NCBI GenBank assembly: GCA_021613375.1
Contig: CM038710.1
Span: 26,176,763-26,240,762 of the forward strand
Direction: 5' to 3'
Length of the DNA: 64,000 nt
From: Megaleporinus macrocephalus
Taxonomy: Eukaryota > Chordata > Actinopteri > Characiformes > Anostomidae
Shown piece by piece: positions 11,311 through 22,300 of the stretch. How positions within the stretch are numbered: position 1 is the stretch's first letter; every line of letters starts with the position of its first letter. The notes below the pieces were generated by a model that searched no databases, was not told where the DNA came from, and worked only from the letters and a program-made list of their open reading frames with translations. The translations under genes and the position numbers were made by a program.

Positions 11311-11689
11311 TAACTTATGTTACATTTAAGTGGTGGAAACTGCAAAATACCAATTGTCCATGTAAATTGTGTTTAAACAGCTAATACAACTCATAGATGA
11401 TACATGACAAATCACATCTATAATATTTCTGTTGCATTCTTGGCGTTTCACGCTACAGTACAGCCTCCAAACAGCTGGGTTATTTTAAACACAGTTAATT
11501 AAAGTAAATGATTACCATTTTACTACATAGGTTCTGAATATGGTCCATTTGCTCCATTTATATTTGTTCATAAATTCATTAAAAACATGTTATAGATGTC
11601 AGGTACATAAAATACATTTCAATTATTTTGTGCTGTTATTTGCTGCTGTTCTTTAAAAAACAAATGCCTGTCCAGGATGTTTCTTGCCT

Positions 11690-11786
11690 TCTGGTCAGTA
11701 GGCTCCAGCCCCCAACCCATTCTCCCCTGGTCACCCCGCCACGCAGGAGGATACGCAGTTTAAATGATGAATGAATGAATGAATGC
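11690..11786. repeat. Interspersed repeat end with (ATGA)n tail
   Basis: GGCTCCAGCCCCCAACCC, then CACCCCGCCACGCAGGAGGA, then a run of ATGA units (about 11767-11784). This is the usual tail end of a widespread fish repeat related to the 9421-9486 piece. Confidence 0.6.
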
Positions 11787-12987
11787 ATATGTCACATTTG
11801 AGATCATATTTTTATCTTTAAACATGTCTGATTCATACAACATAGAATTGTATTCAGATTTGAATTGTTAACAGACAGACATTTATAACTCTAGCAGAGA
11901 TGTGAATTCTGCAGGTAGGAAAAAAATATGATTAATGTTGCACAAGTGCTTTTAAAATTATTAAACAAAAAACATGTGAGTGAGTGTTCCCCACTCTAAA
12001 AGCAATTCAACAGTAATCAGACCTGAGTGCACTTTTTAAGTAATCTAAAAGATTACGTTCCTGAATACATTTTTAATCGTGTCATTAATAATCAGTTGCA
12101 GATCCCATTTCTAAAGTAATCTGCTCAGTGTTGGTGGTGAGCATGACCTGCTCAGATGGACAAGAAAAAAAGTCTAATAATTTACAGGTGGTTTCACTCT
12201 TTGTATTCAGGTAATTTTGTTCCTCGGCAATTTCCCTCTGTGTTTTGTTTGTTTGTTTTCGGAGGAAATGTGGTGAGACTCAATTTTACATTTGCCAACC
12301 AGAGTTATTGTGCTCCTGTAAACTAATGTGCTGTTGCTCACAAACATCCTGAGCACAGACCATGACGAATTATGTCTCTGCTTATTTTTCTTCAATCATG
12401 GTCCTCGTTCTCCTTTGTGAAACCCTGAATCGCTGTCTTTCAGCAGGGATTCTTGCCAGAAGTACTACATTAGCAAAGTATAGCACATTTCCTGGAAACT
12501 GCCCAGGGGCTGACAGAGAGGGGCTGCTTTTGTGTCTAATAGGCCATCAGCGTAGGGTGTTGGGGGAGCTTTCATTAAGTAATATGGTCCGATGCTGTTT
12601 GAAGTACTGTAGACGCCTGGCCCAGGTCAGGCAGGGCTGGTGTGTACATGGGTTAATTGCCCATGAGGCTTTTTTTGTTTCAAGGCTTTAGCATCATAGA
12701 TTAGTAATCAGTTGTCAAAGGTCTGCTTTTGTTCACAATGTTCAACATGAATTGAGCTTAAAGCAGATGTAAATATACTGTTTTATATACATTTATTTGT
12801 ATGAAATGCAGTTAAGATTTGTAGTCATGTCATTTTTAGCAGAATTCATGTGCGACTAGGCCAAAGAATAATTTGCATGTCATCAAGAAAAACTTGCATT
12901 TCCTATAAATTAATTTTGTTTACTATGTTTTTAATGTACATTCATGTAAAGAGATTTTATCCTATTTATTTTTGGAGCATTTCAAAT

Positions 12988-13623
12988 TAGGGCTGTGTAT
13001 TGGTAAGAACCTGGCGATACAATACGTATTGTGATACAGCGGTCACAACTCAATATATCGTAAAACTGCAAGCAAAATTATATGTTGCGATTTTTCAAAT
13101 CCTACTATTAAACACACCGCTATATGAACAGATTTGCCAGTGCTTACAGTAGCATTGCGCCCTTGTCCTGCTTGATTACAACACTGCCATCTAGTGGTCA
13201 GAGGTTTAAACTAGGGCTGGGTATTGCCACTAATTTACCGGATTGATTCGATCCCGATTCACAAGGTCCCAATTCAGATCGATTTCCTATTCGATTCGAT
13301 TTAATTCAATATCGATTCATTTAGGGATATTTCAGTTACAATAATATGTTTTGTTTGAATATGAAAAGGGAACTAATGGCTGGAATGCTAATTTTAAAGA
13401 TCGATCTCGGGTTTATACAAATCAATATCAGATTATTCAAACGAAGATCGATTTGAATCGAAAAAATCGATTTTTTAAACACACCCCTAGTTTAAACACA
13501 ACACACAATTATTCCCTGTCTGCCAGGAATCTGTTTATCAGTATTGTGTTTTAGAGAACCGATACAGTATCACAAAACATAATATCCCAATATTCAATAT
13601 TTCGATATTTTCTTACACCCCTA
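12988..13623. mobile_element. hAT-type MITE, interrupted by a second hAT MITE
   Basis: The left end TAGGGCTGTGTATTGG and the right end TTTTCTTACACCCCTA are hAT-like inverted ends. Both sub-ends carry GATACAATA/TATCACAA-type motifs (about 13015-13035 and 13560-13600). Flanks TTTCAAAT (12980-12987) and TTTCTAAC (13624-13631) match at six of eight positions, as expected of an old 8-base target duplication. A younger element (13212-13489) sits inside. Without it, this copy would be about 350 bases. No transposase frame. Confidence 0.75.
13212..13489. mobile_element. Nested hAT MITE with perfect 8-base target duplication
   Basis: The element runs from TAGGGCTGGGTATTGCC to ACACACCCCTA and is flanked by identical GTTTAAAC at 13204-13211 and 13490-13497. 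Inside are many GATCGATT/AATCGATT motifs near both ends, the usual subterminal repeats of this family. Length 278 bases. The perfect duplication shows it is younger than the element it interrupts. Confidence 0.88.
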
Positions 13624-13631
13624 TTTCTAAC

Positions 13632-15637
13632 GGTCCATTCAGACAGCTTGTTCAAATGATGAAGAATCCACAAAATCCACAAAAATGGTGATGTTTTTCT
13701 TTGGACAGCAACAATATATTTGTATAGAAGAGTTCTGTAAACTAACACTTAAGACTGTTTGGGCTGTCAAGTCTATAAGAAAGCCCAAATAGTTCTGCTT
13801 TTGATTATTATGGCAAGACGGATGTTTAAAAAATGAATTGCTTATCAGGCCCTGTGTAGGGGGATCAATTAATGGGGTAATAGTCCACACGCCCATCATA
13901 ATGCCCCACTTAACCCAGTACTGTTTGAACATGCTTTTATAGCAGACGGTGGCAAGAAACAATCAAAGGGAGGCTAAACTGTGTGTGCTGCTGCCTGCAG
14001 ATGCACGGAGTCAGTATAAAAGGCAATATTAATATCAATGAACGGCTACACCAAAACACGTCTAGACGGTTGGGAATTTGCTGTAAATACTTTTGTTTGT
14101 ATCATGCGGATATGTGTAGCCCACCTCCTGATTTAGTTACATTTGCAAACATACAAATGAGGGATGCTATTTATTATTCAAAAATGGTAAAAATGGAACA
14201 GTATGTTGAGTTTCATGTTATTTATTACCATTTATTAAAGCCTGCTGTGACAGGTTCTATAACATTACTGTTAGCTGCTGATCCTTTAGCACTAGCCAGC
14301 TTATCTCTGCTACACACTCATATAACACAATGCTGATCGTGTCCACACTGGACATGTGCATGTTTATATTGTAATATAAAACATTCAATTGATAATAGAG
14401 AATTGCACCTTCAACAAAAAGTAAGCATACACACCAAAAGACACACCAAAAACTATTGTTAGGAAGCAAATGTTGGCCTGCCAGTTACCTCTTCTTTTTG
14501 CCACAGGGTATAGGGGATGTGTTTTGGGGACAGAGTGTATAGTTGCACTGGGTGTCTGATTGGCATGCACCAGCCCTGAGGCCAGATTTAAAGAAGGTCA
14601 GCAGCACAGTGGACAGACAGAAGCTACGCGGGTAGGGGGTCAACAGCGAAGCAAGAGGTGAGAAGCTGGCTGAGAAACTGACTCTTGAAACCGTCACTCA
14701 CGGCGCTGTGATGTATGTGTGTGTGAGTGTGTGGTGGAGCAGCAGGGACAGATGTCCATCACGCCTCCATTGACAAACTTGACAGGCGTGCGGAAGTCGG
14801 AGGAGAGAAATGATGCTGTGTTTAGCTGCAAGGTGACTAGTGTGGCAGAAGATGGGAGCTGGGCGTTGGTGTGGTGTTGCTGCAGCGGGCCAGTAATCTT
14901 GTGATCTGGCAAAGCTGGTACATTACCCACTAGATCTCATGGAAAGCTGACGCTTCATGGATGTTGCTGCACTTGACAGTTTGACCAGAGTAGATGGATC
15001 TGCTCTAGAACTGGAACAGAGTGCTCTCAGCTAACCTTAATAGGATTTTTTTTATTTGGGTGAGGAGTTCTAGTGGCCACTGTAGTCCGTCAGGGCTGTT
15101 GCTGGGACTGGGTATTTTATGTCAGAGGGGTATTTTATGTTTTTTGCAATAAATATTTTACAATCTGTTCATATTAAAAGAAATTTCCAAATTCTAAAGG
15201 ATGCTTCTAATAAGGATTCTAATAATGCTGCATTTGGAAATGTTCTAAAATGACAACACGTTGAAGAACGCTTAATACGACGTGTTTAAATATTTTTCTG
15301 CATTATACTAAATTAATGATGTTTGATGCTGTGATACATTCAAACACCCAAAGAACATCTGTGATTGGTTAGAGGCTCATTTCATAATCTGATCTGAATC
15401 TGAAAACAATTGATAGGGGTTTTTCATTCAACTTTCAGTTTTTCATTTTTTAATTATACGCATGAGGGCCCAGAACGAACCCTACTTAGTGAACCGCATC
15501 TTTGGCTTCTTTTGACTCAGACTCTCAGTTCCTGCTGCTAAAGTCGATGGAGCTGACTTCTTGATACGGCTAATTTTAACCAATAACACCGCTGTCTGTT
15601 ACCAAGGGATAGAGCAGAGATTAAACCAGTACGGTGA
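13632..15637. other. Intron stretch without a recognised element
   Basis: I see no gene or classifiable repeat here. Chance frames up to 117 codons occur (for example 13983-14336) but have no family resemblance and no splice framing. Confidence 0.5.
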
Positions 15638-16373
15638 CCGAGAAGACCCAACACGCTGCAGATTCACAAACGCGCTGCAAACAGAAAACACTTCAATCAA
15701 AATGAGAACATGGGCAGTACATTTAACAAACGTGCTGCAGATTCACAAAACAAATGCAAGTTCACAAACACGCTGCAAAACTGTTCACAGCACAGCGGAA
15801 GTGTTATCGGAGGACACTTAAAGGACATGGGACTATATACGGCGACCATATATATGGTATTTGCTCCAATCTAAAGTCACAGAAAGAGCAATACATTTTG
15901 ACCTGATGGCATGCTATCTGACAACGTTATAATAACGTTCTGGCAACGGTTTCATACGTTCCATTATCTCTGCATGGAGTTTGCCAAGTTGCTAACAGGT
16001 AGAAATAATACCATACTACAACATTATTTAGTAGTTACGTTATGACAGCGCTGTTCAGACAACGTAAACACCCCACCTTTTGACGGTGTACATGAGGACA
16101 TGAGTCATTAAAAAAAAAAAACATGGACTTTGCTTATCATACATGAACATATCGAAAGAGCTACCTATGCTATTACAATATAGGAGCACACTTAACAGAA
16201 CACTCTAAAACTTCTATTTAAACGAAACTTACGTCATATGTAGTACATCTAAAAAAAATCTACATCCTTTAAGTGTCCTCCGGAAACATTTCTGTTGTGC
16301 TGTGAACGGTTTTGAAGCACGTTTGTGAACCTGCATTTGTTTTGTGAATCTGCAGTGGGTTGGGTCTTCTCGG
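15638..16373. mobile_element. Large-TIR non-autonomous DNA element
   Basis: The left arm starts CCGAGAAGACCCAACACGCT and the right arm ends GGTTGGGTCTTCTCGG. The arms match as inverted repeats for well over 100 bases, down to CGGAGGACACTTAAAGGA. The left arm (to about 15833) is longer because it holds an internal duplication of a GCTGCAGATTCACAAA unit near 15655 and 15737. Length 736 bases. No transposase frame, and no clear target duplication, so the superfamily is not assigned. The 86-codon frame at 15561-15821 is an accident of the left arm. Confidence 0.82.
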
Positions 16374-18837
16374 CCAGCCTAAATGTAGTTTACACATTTT
16401 TTTGGAGTAGATACAGATAACAGTGATATAATGAAAAGTTCATGCTTTTCGACTCTCAGAGTCATCAGGCAAAGGTTGACCCCAACACCCAAATCAATAT
16501 TTCTGGAGAAAAATGGCTGGGATATTTAGTCATGATACTTAGACACATGGCACAATGCAAGTGCTGAGATGTGCAGTCCTTCTTTAAATGTCATGTTGCT
16601 TCTGTGTTCAGATTAGACCATATATGTTTTTAACTCGGGCTAATAATGTGGGGTTAACAACTAAGTAGAATACATACTGCCGTGTCTGTTACGTTAGCCA
16701 GTGCACTTCCACAGAATAGAGATTAAAACCTTATGTATATAAAACACAGTGTTATGTTTGGTGTTTTCATGGGTCTGTCTGTAATGTTAGGTTTATTGGC
16801 TAACAATAAATTACTGACTAATAAAGGCTGTTTGTTTGTCAGATGACATCCCCACTTCTAACATACACCTGGTTCATGACCTGTTGCCTTCTGTTTTCAG
16901 CCAATGTCACTGCATTTGTTCCAGAATGTACAAACCTACCTTAACAGGAAAGCTGTTCTTGTTTTTTTTTATATTTCTTGCTCCACAGCTGTCAGGGCAC
17001 AGTGTCTGCCATCTCAGGCCACAGCTTGTACGTGATTCAGCTCTTGCGCCACTTGACACTGTGCCTGGTCACTTCAGCTCAAGGTAACTGGGCTGAATGA
17101 TGGGCCTGTCGGCACACACAGAGACACCACAGAGACAAAAAGTCGTGTCCAGACAGATCTTGTTTACCACAGTTGAAGATTTTGTACTACGAACCACATG
17201 AACGTGGGCAAACTCATGTTGTCGACTGTGACCTTGAGAACTCTGCCTGAAGGAGGAACAAAAGCTAGATGGGAAATTGTACCACTTACATGTGTCACCT
17301 GCGCAAAAAAGCCCAAAGAACAAAAGGTAAATACAGAGCAATGAAGCTACAACTGGATATAATAAAATTACTTCACTATTCTGTTAATCAGTCCAGCATT
17401 AGCAGCAAGGGCTTGCAGTCCAACAGTCATTTGAGCTTTGAACTGTCTTACACCCAGTGGTAACATACGCTTTTACTCAGACAGAGAGGTAAGATGTCTA
17501 TCCATTCACTAACAACAGCAGGAACACTAAAACATACATGCATGTTTTCATACATACAATTTATACACACATGTTAGATACATATTTTTTCTCTTCAGCA
17601 GGTTTTCTTATTTTTTTAAGAAAACGAATACAGTTATTGCTATCAATATATTAATATCAATTGATATGGTATTGATTTTGGCCATAATCAGGCAGTCCTT
17701 TGGTACCAAAGGTGCCTTTAATACTTTTCTGATCAGCAACAGTTGTAAGGCAGTTGTTTCACAGAATGCCTCAGAGAGGGCCCTTTTTCATCTTAGCCAG
17801 AAAGATTGTTCCAGGAACGGTAATTCAAGGTGACAGTAAGGAAGTCAGCCCCATGCTATCCTGCTCTCCTCTGACCGACGACGAAAAACTTTTTTGCTGC
17901 TCAACCAAATTTCCTTCACCTCAGCAGGAAGCAGCACAGCCTTTCTCAAATGCATTATTCAAAATGGAGGATGGGAGATGATGACCTCTCAGCTTTATTA
18001 TGAGCATTGTACCTCCAGCTCAGAGCCTTTAGTTGGTGTGCCATGGTGACGAATAGAAGAAACCCAGCTTGGACAAAGAGCTTTTTGTTTGAGCTGAGAA
18101 TGAGCACTCATTTCTTTTATTCCAGAAGACAGGGATGTTAAAAGTTCCTCAAATTAGCAAAACGCTTTACTAAAACGTTTTTGCTAAACCATTAGCAGAT
18201 GGTTTACACTTTTTAACCTCTAATGAATATTGCAGTTAAACCATTGTGTTTAACTAGTTCATTGCAATCAGGAAACGGAAATTACTGAAGCGGCGCTCAA
18301 CATCGGCCTATTTGGAATTCAGGCCTGGCTTCAAGTTAGGGACCGTGTTACCAATGAGTGATGCAAACTTCACAGTTCACTTTGAAATGTAAGGCTTGTA
18401 AAAGGGAGACAGAGCCCAGGGTCTGCCTTTTATTAAGTAATCAGCAAGATACTCCACAACTTGTAGCTGCTTTGCACTTGCATTTCTAATATTCTCTGGA
18501 GTGCTATTCCACAGTTTATGAACGTAAGTGTTGCTTTCAGTTTACTTGATTCAGATGTTTACATCCACTCAACATACATATAATACATTACATTCTCAAT
18601 GTTGTTAATTACAGTTACATAATTGGCCAAGTACTTATATAGTTATAGTATAGTGAATAGTGAATAATGAATTACTATTAGATTCAATGTTTATTCTGTA
18701 TTTGTTTGAACTTTCATCCTTGTCATATATGTTTTTTTAAGTATATTGGTCATTTGTTTTATATCAATAAGTTTTGTTTATTTTATTAAACAAATGACTG
18801 AGCATTCCATTTTGTGTCTAACACAATAGTCATAGTA
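16374..18837. other. Intron stretch, one splice-flanked candidate segment
   Basis: No element recognised. At 16989-17083 a 95-base segment is framed by a good acceptor (pyrimidine run then TGCTCCACAG) and a donor-like CAAG|gtaact. It has no resemblance to GRID2 and is listed as an observation, not as an exon. Confidence 0.45.
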
Positions 18838-19304
18838 CAGGGTGAGTCAAAAGTCTCAGGACACCATTTTATTTCAGAAACAAAAGGGAAAATGAGATAT
18901 TTAAACCTGAGCATGTTCAGTGTGCTGTCCCTGGTGCTGAACACAGATCTGAAGGTGTAGTCCAGCACCAGGGACAGCACACTGAACATGTTCGATGGGG
19001 TTCTTTTGCAACATTTGTGTTGATAACTTGTGAACCACAAGCATTATTAAGAGATATTACAGTTCTGATTGCATCAGTTGATTTCTGAGACAATTTTGGT
19101 CTTCTTTGATACGCTACATGACCACCTTGCTATTGGAAAAACTTGCCCTTGATCCAGTATGGTGGCTTTCAAGACAGCGGCCATGTTCGGGACATTGCCT
19201 AAAAGATAGGCCCCCCACCCATTACTTGCTAGGGTATTCAGATATGTCATTTTCCCTTTCGTTTCTGAAATAAAAGGGTGTCCTGAGACTTTTGACTCAC
19301 CCTG
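18838..19304. mobile_element. Mariner-type MITE with long TIRs and TA duplication
   Basis: Inverted ends CAGGGTGAGTCAAAAGTCTC match for about 63 bases (18838-18900 and 19243-19304) with only a few differences. They are flanked by TA on both sides (18836-18837 and 19305-19306), as in Tc1/mariner insertions. Length 467 bases. A further near-perfect hairpin with 28-base arms at 18912-18990 lies inside. No intact transposase. The 84-codon minus frame here is not transposase-like to my eye. Confidence 0.88.
18912..18990. repeat. 28-base perfect hairpin inside the MITE
   Basis: CATGTTCAGTGTGCTGTCCC and eight further bases (18912-18939) are exactly reverse-complementary to 18963-18990. The loop is 23 bases. 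One G-T wobble and two more pairs extend the stem outwards to 18909 and 18993. Confidence 0.88.
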
Positions 19305-22300
19305 TACTACCCAGACTTTAGCAGATCTTTCAGAATTGACGGTTTCATCAGTAACTATTGTAGCTAGTATACACTACTGCGCAAAAGTCTTACATGCAAC
19401 AAAGCTCATTGTTTAAAAATCTTGGGGCATTTTCACCACTATAAACCCCTTACAACAGATGCAGGTAAGCATAAATACACTACAAAGTAGCATAAATGTA
19501 TCTTATTTGGAAATAATTATAAAATATCTTGTTCCCCAGTTTGAGAAACAAGGTTTAGTTCCAGATTACTCCTGGTCGCTTCAGACATTTTATGAATTTA
19601 TTCAATTTTTTCAACAGTAATATTGATTTAGCTTAATGAAGTACTAAGTAGTCATCAGCATTAGATGGTAACTTTAAATAATACTGGTTTGCCACAAGGA
19701 AAAACTTAGAAAGGGTCATTACTTCTTGTATTGTGTTTATAAGTGTTTTGCTAAGCAAAAATGACCCTTTTTTTATATAAATAATCTCCCGAAGTGCCTA
19801 ATCATTAACTTAACACTGTACATAAAGTTATATTTCAGGATTGAAATTTTCTGATGATACAAAATAGTTTTCAGAATTAAGAGGCTACAATCTTTTAAAC
19901 ATTAACAATACAAAATGTTTTAAGACAGAGCCTCCCAGTAAAAAGCAACTTTATAAATTATTTTGTATGTATTTAGCTTATTACAGTACCAAGTAATACT
20001 TGGTTTCACAGAGATCCCCTTAAAAACATGCAATGCCGGAACTCTTTTTATGTATATATAGTTTTGCGGGACTGCAGTTTGAACTAATTCTGTAGAATGA
20101 TCCATACAGCATGGTGGTTAAGCATAACGCATTCACATTCCTAGCAGAGTGCCAAGCGTTTCCTGTTATTCTGCTCAGATTTTGCAGTCTAAGAGCAGTC
20201 TCGCCTCTTACAAACTGCTGTTTCTGCATAAGCTGTAATTTGCACCACAGTGTAGGAAGAACTCACAGTGCCAGCTTTGAGAGCAGAGGGACTGTGTCGA
20301 TTGTGGAGGATAAGCAGCTGTGTCTGTATGGGTCTAAACAGCAGCAGGTCGAGCCGGCGTGAGCGCAGATGAGTCTCAAGGGGCCGGTGGGCCGGTGGGT
20401 TGGTTGATGTGTCAGCCATTTGTCCTGTCACAAGCACCACCATTCAGCCAGTGAGATGGATTATTTACAACTCCGCCACTGCCATCATTTGCCACTTCCT
20501 CCGAGCCAGTACCCAATATTACATGGCCAATTACACCCTGCCAGCCATTCTCTCATCTCAATCAAATTATCCCTACATTGTGTTTAATTTCAATCCCGGA
20601 GAGCACGGCCATTTTACATGGATCCATGGCGCCGATACATCACCCTCGGAATCTCGTCAGGCGGGCAGGCAGCCTGACATGAATCGGTGTGTGGAAAATG
20701 GATAATACGCCCAGCGTTGGCTTTCGAGATTGGCGGAACAGGAGACGAAGAATGAAATTATGGTCCTGCATTTTTTTTTTTTTTGAATTTTCAGACTTCC
20801 TCTCTAATTCATGTACTTCACTTAAATAGGAAGTCTGCGAGAAAGATGGATTGCATGTGAAATTGGAATTGTCTGCAAGTCGGCAGGCGAGAAAGTGAAG
20901 TGCTCTCCGCATTGCAAATGCATTAATTTCTGGTTTACTCCAATCTCAGCGATGCAAGTCTCGTCTCCTAAAATAGCTTGGTGGTGCACGACTCCTGCGC
21001 ATTGATTATGACTGGGACGGCGTGCCGAGTCTTGAGGGCACTTGTGTCAGGGGCTTATGGGGAGTTAGTGCATGTGTGAATCATAACAGGTGCTCACAAA
21101 TCAAAGGCTATTCAAATTGGGTGGAAACGTCCTTGCACTCAGAGTCAGGCTACTCTGCATGCTGCATGATAAAAACATTGCTCTAAGAGCTGAATGTACT
21201 GTACGTTCTTGAAAAGGAGGGTTCCACAAAGAGTTCTAAGGGAGTGATACAATAGAACCACTTTAGGTTATTTAAAGAAGCTTTTGCTGGATGGATATGG
21301 TGGAAGTATGGAAGAAGTAAATACTTTTATTATTGAATTAAATAATTTCCCAGTACTTAGCAACCTTTGTTTTTATAATTAAATAATAAAAAATAATCAT
21401 AAATATATATTTTGCCACACAGCATTGATGTATTCAGTTTTGTGCTAAAAACATAACTAACAAATGTCAATATTCACCTGGAAAATGTCTACTGCAAACT
21501 TCAAGCACATCAAGTGCTTCATTAAAATTCTGTAGACGTGTTGATGTGTGTTAAGACAGAATGTCTCCACCATTTCCACCTCAAGACCCACAGGACCGAC
21601 TATAAAGGCCTACAGAAAACAAAAATAATGTTTGGATGATACATTATGTCCTATTTGTCATTTAACATGAAATATCAACAGATTAAACAAGCGTTAGCTT
21701 GTTTCATACAAGAAATTGGCTGGAATCGATTTTTAACACTGGCAGTATTGGCCCAAACACCACAAGAGGTGGTCCACAGTCCAGTGATTGAGAAACCCAG
21801 ATTAGGGAACCATATGACTCACAGTATAGCAGAAGTTTGATGCTAAACGCCACGGACATCTGTAAATATAATATAGATGTAAATATAGATGCTACAGACA
21901 AAAGATGCTTATTATTTATTTTTTTATAAATTCACATTGATCATGAATTTAAAATGTTCCATGTTTGTAAATAAAATTATCAGAATATGGGAATCTAAGC
22001 AAGCACCCATGTGCATTTTATAACCTGCATAACTCTGCATAACACCTGTTGTGTGTGTGTGTGCAAAAACTGACCACAGCATTGAAGTTATAGTTAGTCC
22101 TGAATTGACAAGTCTAGATGGCATTAATAAAGACCTGGATGCTGCACGAGCGGCTTAAGAGAAGTTGTTGATCTGTATTTACAAGTAAGATTAGGCTAAC
22201 TTTTCCCTCTAGTGTTAGTTAGCAGCATTAGCCTTGTAGCTACATCACATAACTAAAGGTTTTTTGACTGACCAACTACATCTGGGGAAAATGGAGAAAA

